DNA of 64,000 bases from Olsenella profusa F0195 (GCF_000468755.1 NZ_AWEZ01000006.1:53126-117125); one strand, 5' to 3'; positions 1-8,800 are shown, counted from the stretch's first letter. Numbers and translations: made by a program. Notes: generated from the sequence alone by a model not told the origin.

Positions 1-940
1 CGGCGAACCACTTCTGCCATTCGCCCTCGGCCAGCACGTCGTCATGCTCGTCAGAGAGGTAGACGTCGATGGCGTTGTCGCGGTTGGCGCGGTGGATGCC
101 CTCCACAAACTCGAGGCCCAGCACCTTGGGATGCTGGCGCAGCCACCAGGTGTCGGCCTTGCTGCCGGCGAGGCGGGTGCAGTGCACGCGGCTCTGCTGG
201 CCGGCGCCCACGCCGATGGCCTGGCCGTCCTTCACATAGCAGACGGAGTTGGACTGCGTGTACTTGAGCGTGATGAGCGAGACGATCATATCGACCTGCG
301 CGGCCTCGGGAATCTCCTTGTTTGTGGTCACGATGTTGGTGAGCAGCGCGCGATCTATCTTGAAGTCATTGTGCCCCTGCTCGAAGGTGATGCCAAAGAC
401 ATCCTTCTGCTCGATGGGTGCGCATTGGTAGGTGGGGTCGATCTGCACCACGTTGTATCTGCCGCCCTTCTTGGAGCGCAGGATCTCGAGCGCCTCGTCG
501 GTGTAGGCGGGGGCGATGACGCCATCGGAGACCTCGTGCTTGAGGTATTGGGCCGTTCTTGCGTCGCAGGTGTCGGAGAGGGCCGCCCAGTCGCCGTAGG
601 AGCTCATGCGGTCGGCGCCGCGAGCGCGGATGTAGGCGCAGGCGATGGGGGAGAGCTCGCCCTCGTCGTCCACGAAGTAGATCTTCCTGTCCGTCTCGGA
701 GAGGGGGAGTCCCACGGCGGCGCCGGCGGGCGAGACATGCTTGAAGCTTGCCGCGGCAGGCATGCCCGTGGCCTCCTTGAGCTCGCGCACGAGCTGCCAC
801 GAGTTGAGGGCGTCGAGGAAGTTGATGTAGCCTGGCTTGCCGGAGAGCACGGTGACGGGGAGGTTCGAGCCGTCCCTCATAAAGATGCGGGAGGGCTTCT
901 GGTTGGGGTTGCAGCCGTACTTGAGTTCCAGCTCGTTCAT
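1..940 (-). CDS. purH: AICAR formyltransferase, stand-alone PurH-type (3' end outside window)
   Basis: The reading frame starts at ATG 940-938 and runs off the left edge, so the C-terminus is missing. The N-terminus (MNELELKYGCNPNQKPSRIF) and the segment SFKHVSPAGAAVG match the formyltransferase domain of PurH, which moves a formyl group from 10-formyl-THF to AICAR in purine synthesis. The IMP cyclohydrolase domain that precedes it in bifunctional PurH is absent. That step is supplied by the upstream neighbour at 1077-1754. A Shine-Dalgarno AAAGGA lies 4-9 bases after a 21-bp inverted repeat. Both genes sit downstream of a ZTP riboswitch on the same strand, so co-regulation by the purine intermediate ZMP/ZTP is likely. 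The formyltransferase call is firm; the single-domain form is read directly from the start position. Confidence 0.9.
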   Translation of the reverse strand, partial: MNELELKYGCNPNQKPSRIFMRDGSNLPVTVLSGKPGYINFLDALNSWQLVRELKEATGMPAAASFKHVSPAGAAVGLPLSETDRKIYFVDDEGELSPIACAYIRARGADRMSSYGDWAALSDTCDARTAQYLKHEVSDGVIAPAYTDEALEILRSKKGGRYNVVQIDPTYQCAPIEQKDVFGITFEQGHNDFKIDRALLTNIVTTNKEIPEAAQVDMIVSLITLKYTQSNSVCYVKDGQAIGVGAGQQSRVHCTRLAGSKADTWWLRQHPKVLGLEFVEGIHRANRDNAIDVYLSDEHDDVLAEGEWQKWFA

Positions 941-954
941 GGGGGATCCTTTCG

Positions 955-1039
955 GGGGGTGCGTCACATCCTCAGTGCTCAGACATCCTCGCGCACAATG
1001 CGCGCCGCGGAACTGCGCCTGAGGATGTGACGCACCCCC
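955..1039. repeat. 21-bp perfect inverted repeat between purO and purH
   Basis: Arms 955-975 and 1019-1039 are exact reverse complements (21 of 21) around a 43-base centre. On the minus-strand transcript this folds into a very stable hairpin ending a few bases before the purH ribosome-binding site. There is no T-run, so it is not a standard intrinsic terminator. It could set relative purO/purH expression, or be a small palindromic mobile element. Confidence 0.85.
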
Positions 1040-1076
1040 GCATGAGGTAAAGATGAGAAAGAACCTATGCCATCGC

Positions 1077-1754
1077 CTAGTCCCCCAGGTTCTTGTTGAA
1101 GAGGGTGACGTGGCCGCCCACATTGACATATAGGGAGACCTTGTTGTCCGCATCGAGCGCGCTCCAGACGTCATGGGGGTCCTCGGGCAGAGTGACCTCG
1201 ATGGGCTCGCCTGCAAAGCTGGGCAAGGGGCTGCCATCCCCCTGATAGGTGCTGATGAGATAGCCCGTTCCCGCATCTGCGTCCTCGTAGGCAAAGAACT
1301 CGCGCAGACAGCGGTTGGAGGCGCCGTCGCTCACGTCGTTGCCTGCCTGGCGCTTGAGGATGGAGAGTGCGAACGAGCCCTCCCTGTGCAGGACGGCGGA
1401 GATGCGCGGGGTGAAGTTGGGGCTGTCAGGCTCGTACGTGCGGGCCATGCAGCCAGCATGGAAGCTGCCCTTCTCCACGATGGTGTCGGTCTGGTCGCCA
1501 TTGGTGACCACGAGGCTGTCCCCCATGGTGCGCACGGGATGGTAGATGACGAGTGTGGGATCCTCGAGCCTGTTGGGGTCATGCGCCTCGGTCTTGATGC
1601 CGTCCTCGGTGAGGGTGAAGACGCGGTTGCGACTGTTTATGCTGCGACCCATGATCCAGTAGCATGCGACGCGCTCACCTGTCGCACTCGTACCCACCAC
1701 GATGCCGCGCCCGGGATAGGGATTGCCCCTCAGAAGCTCACATAGGTCGTGCAT
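1077..1754 (-). CDS. purO: IMP cyclohydrolase, PurO-type
   Basis: A 225-residue protein that starts at ATG 1754-1752, behind AGGAAGG. The opening run NPYPGRGIVVG followed by YWIMGRSINSRNRVF is the signature of the IMP cyclohydrolase family related to archaeal PurO (PF07826), which closes the ring of FAICAR to give IMP, the last step of purine synthesis. It complements the single-domain AICAR formyltransferase encoded next, so together the two genes replace bifunctional PurH. An upstream in-frame extension to 1895 exists but lies inside the riboswitch and has no ribosome-binding site, so it was rejected. Cytoplasmic. Expected control is through the ZTP riboswitch at 1816-1898. Confidence 0.88.
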   Translation of the reverse strand: MHDLCELLRGNPYPGRGIVVGTSATGERVACYWIMGRSINSRNRVFTLTEDGIKTEAHDPNRLEDPTLVIYHPVRTMGDSLVVTNGDQTDTIVEKGSFHAGCMARTYEPDSPNFTPRISAVLHREGSFALSILKRQAGNDVSDGASNRCLREFFAYEDADAGTGYLISTYQGDGSPLPSFAGEPIEVTLPEDPHDVWSALDADNKVSLYVNVGGHVTLFNKNLGD

Positions 1755-1815
1755 GATCGTCCTTCCTGGTGGTCGTATGCCCAAGGAAACAGGTAGGCCC
1801 CTCCCTTGCGGAGAG

Positions 1816-1898
1816 ACGTGCCCAGACGGTCGGCGCTCCGTTGCGTGCCACCCCACCGTGGTGCCCCACGAAGCCCCATCAGTCACGGCACGCAACCT
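1816..1898 (-). promoter_or_regulatory. ZTP (pfl) riboswitch aptamer
   Basis: Read on the minus strand, P1 arms GTTGCGTGCC (1896-1887) and GGCACGCAAC (1849-1840) pair perfectly. Inside lie the conserved GTGACTG and a CACCACGGTGGGGTG segment. After a short linker comes CCGACCGTCTGGGCAC (1833-1818), matching the pseudoknot element CCGCCTGGGCA of the ZTP/pfl class. Known ZTP riboswitches turn on purine and one-carbon genes when ZMP/ZTP accumulates, and the gene immediately downstream makes IMP. A small CTCC-GGAG hairpin follows (about 1800-1814) and may be part of the expression platform. No covariance-model search was possible. Confidence 0.85.
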
Positions 1899-2049
1899 GA
1901 TATGACTGTATCACGTGATGGCGGCCTTGCCACCCTGCGGGTGCCGTGGGAAACGAGATGCACATCAGAGTTCTCCCGCGTCTCGACGCATGCGGCACAG
2001 GAGAGCGGGGACGAGGGAGATGTCAGCGTCTACGGAAGAGGGATGTGCC

Positions 2050-2463
2050 ATGGCAGAGCTCAAGGATGTCTACGACTTTCTCAAGCAATCAAGCAGGCAG
2101 ACACGTATCATCTGGCTACCGTCGCGGGTGACCAGCCGCATGTGTGCCCCTTTGGGACGATTGACCTGTTCGAGGGCGGGTTCTACCTTCACATGGGCAA
2201 GGGAAAGGACGTGTTCCAGCAGATTGTGGCCAATCCCACGGTTGAGATCGAGGCGCGCCAGGGAGCCGATTGGCTCCGCGTGAGCAGTGGGCTCACGGTG
2301 GATGGTCGCGTGGAGGCAAAGAGGCACATGCTGGACGCCTATCCCAACCTGTGCGGCATTGTATGACGAGCACGATCCCAACGCGGCAGTGCTCTGCTTC
2401 AGGCATGGTACGGCCCCGCTTGCCTCACTGGTGCGCATCCCCGGCTGGTCCGTGGCATGGTAG
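2050..2463 (+). pseudogene. pyridoxamine 5'-phosphate oxidase-like flavoprotein, two frameshifts
   Basis: ATG 2050 opens MAELKDVYDFLKQ. The frame then breaks at about 2090, where an 8-base near-duplication (CAATCAAG) is inserted. The body resumes in another frame with TYHLATVAGDQPHVCPFGTI and a VEIEARQGADWLRVSSG segment, typical of the short PNPOx-like FMN proteins. A second +1 shift near 2359 puts YDEHDPNAAVLCFRHG back in the frame ending at TAG 2461-2463. All three pieces line up with one 130-140 residue family member, so this is a recently broken gene, or two sequencing errors. Function in intact relatives is generally unassigned. Nothing else overlaps it. Confidence 0.75.
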
Positions 2464-2614
2464 CTCGCGTGCGGGTTTGCGTGTCCATAACCTCTGAGAG
2501 CATCTCTCGGCCAATCGTAGGTGAGACATCATAAAGTTTTCCATCTGATGAAACATCGATTCCTGGTGCGCGCGAATGCTCGCCTTGTGGCATGGTAGAT
2601 GCTGATACAAAAAA

Positions 2615-2650
2615 TTGTGCATAAATAGTGAATAGCATTCGATATATAAG
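2615..2650 (+). promoter_or_regulatory. AT-rich promoter/operator region of the arg operon
   Basis: This is the only AT-rich stretch near argC. It holds TGCATAAATA, then TGAATAGCATTCGATA, the latter an imperfect palindrome (GAAT-AGC-ATTC) resembling ArgR box half-sites, then TATATAAG. An arginine-repressor operator overlapping the promoter is plausible, but no argR gene lies in the window and the match is loose. Confidence 0.35.
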
Positions 2651-2697
2651 AAAATTGTTCCTCAAACATGAGTTTTCTGCAAGGGGAGATGTCCGGC

Positions 2698-3780
2698 ATG
2701 AGTGAGGAAGTCGTCAACATTTGCGTCGTGGGGGCCACGGGCTATGCGGGCGTGGAGGTGGCTCGCCTGGTGCTCGACCATCCCACGCTGCGGCTGGTCA
2801 TGGTGACGGATCGCAAGATCGCCGGTACGCCCCTTGCCGAGGCGTATCCGTCCCTGAGGGGCATCACGGATCTTGCGTTCTCTCTGCCTGAGCCTGATGC
2901 CATCGCGAAGACGGCAGACGTCGCCTTCCTGGCTGTGCCCCATACGGCGTCCCTCTCCCTCACGCCTCAGCTTCTGGCGCGTGGTGTGACGGTCATCGAC
3001 CTCTCCGCTGACTATCGCCTCAAGGATGCGGCTACCTATGAGGCCTGGTACGGCGTGCCCCACACAAGCCCCTCCCTGCTGGCGGAGGCGGTCTACGGCC
3101 TGCCCGAGCTCAATCGGGACAAGCTCACGGACCTTGCCCGGACACGTGCCGCCGGCAGGCCCGTCCTGGTGGCGGCTCCCGGTTGCTATCCCACGGCGAC
3201 TGCGCTGGCGGCCGCCCCGGCACTTGCGGCGGGACTCACGACCACCTCGCTCGTGATCTCCGATTGCATCTCGGGGGTCTCGGGTGCTGGGCGCGCCCCC
3301 TCGGAGCGCACGCACTACTGCCATGCCGCCGAGTCCGTCGAGGCGTATGGCGTAGGCAGGCACCGTCATACGCCCGAGATCGAGCAGACGCTCACGGGCG
3401 TGGCGGGCCGTCCGATGGATGTGGTCTTCACGCCGCACCTGGCGCCGCTCACGAGGGGGCTGCTCTCCACGGTGTACCTGGAGGCCGCTTCCGGTGTGAC
3501 CACTGCGCAGGTTCAGCAGGCCTATGGGGATGCCTATGCCCATGAGGCCCTGGTGACCACCCTGCCTTCCGGCCAGATGCCACGGACGGGCTCGGTCGCC
3601 GGATCCGCCCGCGCCCAGGTGGGCGTGGCACTCGACCAGCGACGACGGGGCATGATCGTTGCGTCCTGTGCCATCGACAACCTGGGTAAGGGTGCGGCGA
3701 GTCAGGCCGTGCAGTGCGCCAACGTCGTACTGGGCCTCCCCGAGACCTGTGGTCTCGACTTTACCGCCCCCGTACTCTAG
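2698..3780 (+). CDS. argC: N-acetyl-gamma-glutamyl-phosphate reductase
   Basis: A 360-residue protein. It reduces N-acetylglutamyl-phosphate to the semialdehyde with NADPH, the third step of arginine synthesis. The Rossmann motif GATGYAG is at residues 12-18, and the catalytic Cys163 lies in PGCYPTATAL. The start at ATG 2698 was chosen because AAGGGGAG (2681-2688) sits nine bases upstream; ATGs at 2668 and 2689 have no usable spacing. First gene of argC-argJ-argB-argD, all on the plus strand with short gaps. No argF, argG or argH is present, so the last steps are encoded elsewhere. Confidence 0.95.
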   Translation: MSEEVVNICVVGATGYAGVEVARLVLDHPTLRLVMVTDRKIAGTPLAEAYPSLRGITDLAFSLPEPDAIAKTADVAFLAVPHTASLSLTPQLLARGVTVIDLSADYRLKDAATYEAWYGVPHTSPSLLAEAVYGLPELNRDKLTDLARTRAAGRPVLVAAPGCYPTATALAAAPALAAGLTTTSLVISDCISGVSGAGRAPSERTHYCHAAESVEAYGVGRHRHTPEIEQTLTGVAGRPMDVVFTPHLAPLTRGLLSTVYLEAASGVTTAQVQQAYGDAYAHEALVTTLPSGQMPRTGSVAGSARAQVGVALDQRRRGMIVASCAIDNLGKGAASQAVQCANVVLGLPETCGLDFTAPVL

Positions 3781-3798
3781 CACCCCAAGGAGGTAGCT

Positions 3799-5088
3799 GT
3801 GACTTCCTACCAGCCTTTGGATATTCCCGCATATGGCCACGCGGAGTCCGCCTATGGATTCGCGCCCTGCGATGGTGGCGTGTGTGCCGCCGCGGGCATC
3901 AGGGCAGCGGGGTTCTCCGCGGGGTTCCGCCGCAATCCCAACCGCCGCGACCTTGCCCTGGTGGTTGCTGACGAGACCTGCGTATGTGCCGGAACCTTCA
4001 CCAAGAATCGCTTCTGTGCCGCTCCCGTGCAGGTGTCGCGCGAGCGTGCCGCCGCCGGCCGTGCGCGTGCGGTGGTGCTCAACTCCGGCAACGCCAATGC
4101 TGCTACGGGGGATGAGGGGCTCGAGGTGGCCCGTACGTCCGCGCGCCTCGTGGCAGAGGCCGTGGGCTGTTCCGAGGAGGAGGTGCTCGTTGCCTCCACG
4201 GGCGTCATCGGCGTGCCCCTGGGCTTGGACAACTTCAGGACGGGCGTTCCTGCCTGCGTAGCACAGCTCGATCGCTCCGCCGCGGCGGCCCACCATGCCG
4301 CTCGGGCGGTCATGACCACCGACACCCACTCCAAGCAGGCGGCCGTCGTGGGGCAGCTTCCTGGCAGGGATGGAACGCCTGGCACAACCATCCATGTGGG
4401 AGGTTTCTGCAAGGGCTCCGGCATGATACAGCCCAACATGGCAACCATGCTGGCCGTTCTCTCCACCGATGCCTCGCTCACGGCAGCGGCCGCGCATGCC
4501 GCCCTGCTCTCGTCGGTCAAGCGCACCTTCAACAAGGTGACGGTGGACTCCGACACCTCCACCAACGACACCTGCGTCCTGCTGGCCACAGGCAGGGCCA
4601 CCGTCGACCCCATCGACGAGGCGTCTCCCGCCTTCCCGGTGGTCGCCGCTGCCGTGCGGGCGGTGTGCGAGTCGCTGGCCCGCCAGATTGCGGCTGACGG
4701 GGAGGGCTCCACCAAGCTCGTGACCGTGGACGTGCTGGGCGCCGCCACGGACGAGGATGCCGATGTCGTGGCGCGCTCCATCGCCAATTCGCCCCTCGTG
4801 AAGACGGCCGTCTTTGGTCACGATGCCAACTGGGGCAGGGTCGCCATGGCGGCCGGCAAGTGCGGGGTCGCGTTCGACCAGCGCAGGGTGGACATCGACC
4901 TTTTGGGCGTGCCCGTGTGCCGCGGCGGGCTCACGGTACCCATGGACGAGGAGGACATGCTCCGCCGCTTCGAGGCCCCCGAGGTCTCCATCGCCATCGA
5001 CCTGGGCATGGGCACGTGCCACACGCGCATCTGGACCTGCGACCTCACGCACGACTACGTGACCATCAATGGGGACTATCGCACCTAA
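3799..5088 (+). CDS. argJ: bifunctional glutamate N-acetyltransferase / ornithine acetyltransferase
   Basis: A 429-residue protein with GTG start 3799 behind AAGGAGG. It recycles the acetyl group from N-acetylornithine to glutamate; in many species it also uses acetyl-CoA. The proenzyme is self-cleaved before a nucleophilic threonine: the motif QPNMATML puts the cleavage between Ala215 and Thr216, which matches the family. The C-terminus DYVTINGDYRT is also typical. Its presence implies the cyclic, acetyl-recycling arginine pathway. It lies 18 bases after argC and is followed by argB, so it is almost certainly co-transcribed. Confidence 0.95.
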   Translation: MTSYQPLDIPAYGHAESAYGFAPCDGGVCAAAGIRAAGFSAGFRRNPNRRDLALVVADETCVCAGTFTKNRFCAAPVQVSRERAAAGRARAVVLNSGNANAATGDEGLEVARTSARLVAEAVGCSEEEVLVASTGVIGVPLGLDNFRTGVPACVAQLDRSAAAAHHAARAVMTTDTHSKQAAVVGQLPGRDGTPGTTIHVGGFCKGSGMIQPNMATMLAVLSTDASLTAAAAHAALLSSVKRTFNKVTVDSDTSTNDTCVLLATGRATVDPIDEASPAFPVVAAAVRAVCESLARQIAADGEGSTKLVTVDVLGAATDEDADVVARSIANSPLVKTAVFGHDANWGRVAMAAGKCGVAFDQRRVDIDLLGVPVCRGGLTVPMDEEDMLRRFEAPEVSIAIDLGMGTCHTRIWTCDLTHDYVTINGDYRT

Positions 5089-5133
5089 TGTCCCGGCGCG
5101 GGGATGGTGCAACTCCAACGGGAGGGACAGGCT

Positions 5134-6033
5134 ATGGCGATACGCAGGGGACAGCCCTCACGGGCGTCACAGGAGCAGGCGGAGGTGCTCATCGAGGCGC
5201 TGCCTTGGATCAATGCGTGGTCGGGCAGCACCTTTGTGGTGAAGTACGGTGGCTCGGCCATGGAGAGGCCCGAGCTGCGGGCCAAGGTCATCGAGGACGT
5301 GCTCATGCTCAAGCTCATGGGCGTGCGCGTGGTGCTCGTGCACGGTGGCGGCAAGGCCATCTCTGCACTGAGCGACCAACTCGATCTCAGCGTGCAGTTC
5401 AAGGACGGGCTGCGCGTGACCGATGACGCCACCATGGACGTGGTGCAGATGGTGCTCGTGGGCAAGGTGAACGCCCAGCTCGTGGGTGCCATCAACAGCT
5501 ATGGCAACTACGCCCTGGGCATCACGGGTGCCGATGGCCGCACGCTGATGGCCGCCCAGCAGGACCCCAGCCTGGGCCGGGTGGGCAAGGTGACCGAGGT
5601 CAACGTCGACCTCATCGACAAGATCCTGGAGGATGGCTACATCCCCGTACTGGCGGGCGTGGGCTTTGGCGAGGATGGTGGCTCCTACAACGTGAACGCC
5701 GACCTCGCAGCGAGTAGGGTCGCCGCTGCCCTCAAGGCCGACAAGCTCTTCTTCCTCACCGACGTCGATGGCCTCTACGCCGACTTCGACGACAGGGACA
5801 GCCTCATCGCAGGCATGAGCGTCGCCGAGGCGCGCAAACTCGTGGATGCGGGTACGCTCACGCATGGCATGATCCCCAAGATCGAGAGCGCCATCGACGC
5901 CATCGATGCGGGGGTGGGGCAGGTCACCATCCTCAATGGGACCGTGCCCCACTCGATGATCATCGAGACCTTCACCGATGCCGGCATCGGCACCGAGATC
6001 TCCGAACACTACGAGGCACCCGAGGAGGACTAG
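5134..6033 (+). CDS. argB: acetylglutamate kinase
   Basis: A 299-residue protein that phosphorylates N-acetylglutamate. The start at ATG 5134 is supported by GGGAGGG eight bases upstream; the earlier ATG at 5104 has no ribosome-binding site. KYGG (37-40) and HGGGK (70-74) form the amino-acid-kinase phosphate-binding site, and LTDVDGLYAD and GGVGQ-like segments follow as in the family (here AGVGQ). The N-terminal helix ahead of KYGG (about residues 8-30) is the feature found in hexameric, arginine-inhibited kinases, so feedback control by arginine is inferred. Only two bases separate its stop from the argD start. Confidence 0.95.
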   Translation: MAIRRGQPSRASQEQAEVLIEALPWINAWSGSTFVVKYGGSAMERPELRAKVIEDVLMLKLMGVRVVLVHGGGKAISALSDQLDLSVQFKDGLRVTDDATMDVVQMVLVGKVNAQLVGAINSYGNYALGITGADGRTLMAAQQDPSLGRVGKVTEVNVDLIDKILEDGYIPVLAGVGFGEDGGSYNVNADLAASRVAAALKADKLFFLTDVDGLYADFDDRDSLIAGMSVAEARKLVDAGTLTHGMIPKIESAIDAIDAGVGQVTILNGTVPHSMIIETFTDAGIGTEISEHYEAPEED

Positions 6034-6035
6034 CC

Positions 6036-7292
6036 ATGTACGAGTTTGACAGGCACGCCGAGTTCATCGGTCAGGACGACACCTATCTCATGCATACGTA
6101 CGGACGCCTGCCCGTGGAGTTCGTCTCGGGCAGGGGTGCCGTGCTCACGGACAGCGAGGGTCGAGAGTACCTGGACTTCCTGGGGGGCATCGGCTCGGTG
6201 AGCCTGGGTCACTGCCATCCCGCGCTGGTCGCGGCCGTGCAGGAGCAGGCGGGCAGGCTCTGGCAGGTGGGCAACTACTACTACGTGGAGAATCGCAACG
6301 AGCTCGCGCGTGACCTCTCGGATATCCTGAGTGCCACGACAGATGAGGCGGGGCACATCACGGGATCCACGGGGGAGACGTGGAAGACCTTCTTCGCCAA
6401 CTCCGGGGCCGAGGCCAACGAGGGTGCCATCAAGCTGGCACGCAGGTGGGGTGAGCGCACGCTGGGCGGTGCCACGGGCATCATCACGGCCAAGAAGAGC
6501 TTCCATGGCCGCACGCTGGCCACGCTCTCGGCAACCGGTCAGGAGGCCTTCCATCAGAGCTTCTTGCCCCTGCCTGCCGGCTTCGAGGCGGTGCCGCTCA
6601 ACGATCTGGCGGCGCTTGAGGAGGCCGTCGCACACCCCTCCGACCAGTGCGGCCCCGTGTGCGCGGTCATGCTCGAGTGCGTGCAGGGCGAGGGGGGCGT
6701 GTGGCCGGTGACCAAGGAGTACCTGCAGGGCGTCTCCCGGCTGTGCCACGAGAGGGGCCTCGTGCTCGTGGTGGACGAGGTGCAGGCGGGCATCTTCCGC
6801 TGCGGTGCGCCCTTTGCCTATCAGCTCTTTGACGTCGTGCCCGATATCGTGAGCATGGCCAAGGGCATTGGCGGTGGCTTCCCCATGGGGGCCTTCGCCG
6901 CGCGCGACGAGGTGGCCGCCCTGTTTGGGCCGGGCGACCACGGCTCCACCTTTGGCGGCAACGCCCTGGCGTCCGTCGTGGGGCGCGCGGTCATCGAGAC
7001 CCTCGTGGGCGAGCATGTGGGCGGGCATGTGATTGCCACCGGTGCACATCTTACCCAGGCCTTGGCAACCCTGCCTCACGTGAGCGAGGTGCGTGGCCGC
7101 GGCCTCATGCGGGCAGCCCAGTTTGACGCGCCCATCGCCACCGAGCTGGTGGAACAGGGCCTCTCTGCCGGTCTGGTGCTCAACCACATCGGTGACTCCA
7201 TCCTGCGCTTCCTGCCGCCACTGGTGGTGACCGACGAGCAGGTGGATGCCATGGCCAGCCGCCTGCGCGGGCTCATCGAGGGGTTGGCCTAG
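6036..7292 (+). CDS. argD: acetylornithine aminotransferase
   Basis: A 418-residue class III, PLP-dependent transaminase that converts N-acetylglutamate semialdehyde to N-acetylornithine. The PLP lysine is Lys276 in SMAKGIGGGFPMG. VVDEVQAG (residues 245-252) holds the aspartate that pairs with the pyridine nitrogen, and NSGAEANEG (122-130) binds phosphate. The start ATG 6036 follows AGGAGGA. Residues 97-117 carry a short insertion (SATTDEAGHITGSTGET) not common in the family. Last gene of argCJBD; no clear intrinsic terminator follows. Confidence 0.94.
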   Translation: MYEFDRHAEFIGQDDTYLMHTYGRLPVEFVSGRGAVLTDSEGREYLDFLGGIGSVSLGHCHPALVAAVQEQAGRLWQVGNYYYVENRNELARDLSDILSATTDEAGHITGSTGETWKTFFANSGAEANEGAIKLARRWGERTLGGATGIITAKKSFHGRTLATLSATGQEAFHQSFLPLPAGFEAVPLNDLAALEEAVAHPSDQCGPVCAVMLECVQGEGGVWPVTKEYLQGVSRLCHERGLVLVVDEVQAGIFRCGAPFAYQLFDVVPDIVSMAKGIGGGFPMGAFAARDEVAALFGPGDHGSTFGGNALASVVGRAVIETLVGEHVGGHVIATGAHLTQALATLPHVSEVRGRGLMRAAQFDAPIATELVEQGLSAGLVLNHIGDSILRFLPPLVVTDEQVDAMASRLRGLIEGLA

Positions 7293-7546
7293 GTTCATGC
7301 GCCCCTTGCCGGGATGGGGCCGCGTGCCTGCATGGCCGCGATCCCCTTTGCATAGATGAACCACCTGTATGAATGGCGGTACATGGCGAGTGCGTTCAAA
7401 GTGTACATTTCTGTCATCTTGCGTGATGTTTGCCCAGGATCGCAATTCTGGAAGTTACGCATGCGTACAGTTTGGGGGCTACCCGTCAGGTGCGGAGAGC
7501 ATAGACTCACCCGGAGTATCAGGTGCCAGACATTCGGAGGACCTCC

Positions 7547-8689
7547 ATGCCCCACAAGCGACTCGTCAAGGTCATCCTGCTCACCGGTTACCTCGGTGCG
7601 GGCAAGACCACGCTGCTCAACCATATCCTCGCCAACGACGAGGGCATCCATGCCGCCGTCATCGTCAACGACATCGGCGAGGTCAACGTGGACGCCACCC
7701 TCATCGCCGATGGGGGCCTGTCCGAGACGGACGACCTCATCCCCATGACCAACGGCTGCATCTGCTGCACGCTGTCAAGCGACCTCACCGACCAGCTGCA
7801 GTCCATCGCCGACTCCGGTACGTTCGACTACATCATCATCGAGGCATCGGGCATCTGCGAGCCCATCCCCATCGCCTATACCATCAGCGCCTTCTGCGAC
7901 CAGGAGCGGGCGGGTGGCCAGGCGCCGCTTGCGCTCGACAACATCGTGGCGGTGGTGGACTGCAAGCGCATGTACGACGAGTTCAATGGTGGCCATGCGC
8001 TCTTGGGCGACGACATCGACGAGGACGACATCGAGAACCTGCTCATCCAGCAGATCGAGTTCTGCTCCACGCTCATCCTCAACAAGTGCGACCTCGTGAG
8101 CCCCAACCAGATCGCCGAGCTCAAGGCCCTCATCCGCAGCCTGCAGAGGGATGCCGTCATCGTGGAGGCCGAGCGCGGGGAGATCCCGATGGGCGAGCTG
8201 CTCGACACGGGACGCTTCGACTTCGACAGGGCATACAATTCGGCGGCGTGGATGGATGCCATGGAGCATCCCGAGGAGCATGATGACCCCGAGGTGCTGG
8301 AGTACGACATCACCACATTCGTGTACGAGCGCCGCCACCCCTTTGACGTCGACGCCTTCGCCGCCTACGTCAAGACCTGGCCCGACAGCGTCATTCGCGC
8401 CAAGGGCATGCTGTGGGCCAACCAGGATCCGGACATGTGCTACGTGTTCGAGACGGCTGGGCGCCAGGCAAACATGCAGGCGAATGGCCTCTTCGTGGCC
8501 TCGGCTCCCGAGGACGAGATGCGGCGGATCGTCGAGGCCAACCCCGAGGTGCTCAAGGACTGGGATCCCGTGCTGGGCGACCGCATGACCAAGCTATGCT
8601 TCATTGGCAGGCACATGGATCGCGCGGCGTTGGAGCGAGGCCTGGACGAGTGCCTGGTGGCGTGGGATCCGGGGCGTGCCCGCGCCTAG
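7547..8689 (+). CDS. G3E-family GTPase (CobW/COG0523 metallochaperone)
   Basis: A 380-residue protein. Walker A GYLGAGKT (14-21) and the metal-binding CICC motif (Cys71, 73, 74 in NGCICCTL) define the COG0523 group, which hands zinc or other metals to client enzymes at the cost of GTP. The C-terminal third (from about residue 285: AKGMLWANQDPDMCYVFE) is the CobW C-terminal domain. The acidic, histidine-containing segments expected of metal chaperones are present. The start ATG 7547 has CGGAGG six bases upstream; the GTG at 7523 was rejected. The neighbours do not identify a client and no Zur box was recognised, so the metal is unknown. Confidence 0.9.
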   Translation: MPHKRLVKVILLTGYLGAGKTTLLNHILANDEGIHAAVIVNDIGEVNVDATLIADGGLSETDDLIPMTNGCICCTLSSDLTDQLQSIADSGTFDYIIIEASGICEPIPIAYTISAFCDQERAGGQAPLALDNIVAVVDCKRMYDEFNGGHALLGDDIDEDDIENLLIQQIEFCSTLILNKCDLVSPNQIAELKALIRSLQRDAVIVEAERGEIPMGELLDTGRFDFDRAYNSAAWMDAMEHPEEHDDPEVLEYDITTFVYERRHPFDVDAFAAYVKTWPDSVIRAKGMLWANQDPDMCYVFETAGRQANMQANGLFVASAPEDEMRRIVEANPEVLKDWDPVLGDRMTKLCFIGRHMDRAALERGLDECLVAWDPGRARA

Positions 8690-8800
8690 CGTGAGGGATC
8701 CCTCGGCCGGGGCGTGCCGACTTGGTATACACTGCCTGAAGTCGTGTCGGAGGGCGCGGGAGGGACTCTCGGCGTCCGCACTCATGAATGGAAGCCGTCT

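Noticed and set aside
44..1030. 328-codon plus-strand frame at the left edge
   Set aside because: Antisense to the AICAR formyltransferase, which has clear family motifs on the minus strand.
955..1039. Invertible promoter (phase-variation switch)
   Set aside because: The 43-base centre is too short to hold a full promoter and no recombinase gene is near; kept only as an inverted repeat.
2662..5118. 818-codon open frame opposite argC/argJ
   Set aside because: Shadow of the GC-rich arg genes; His/Gly/Arg-rich with no domain pattern, while argC, argJ and argB on the plus strand carry full catalytic motifs.
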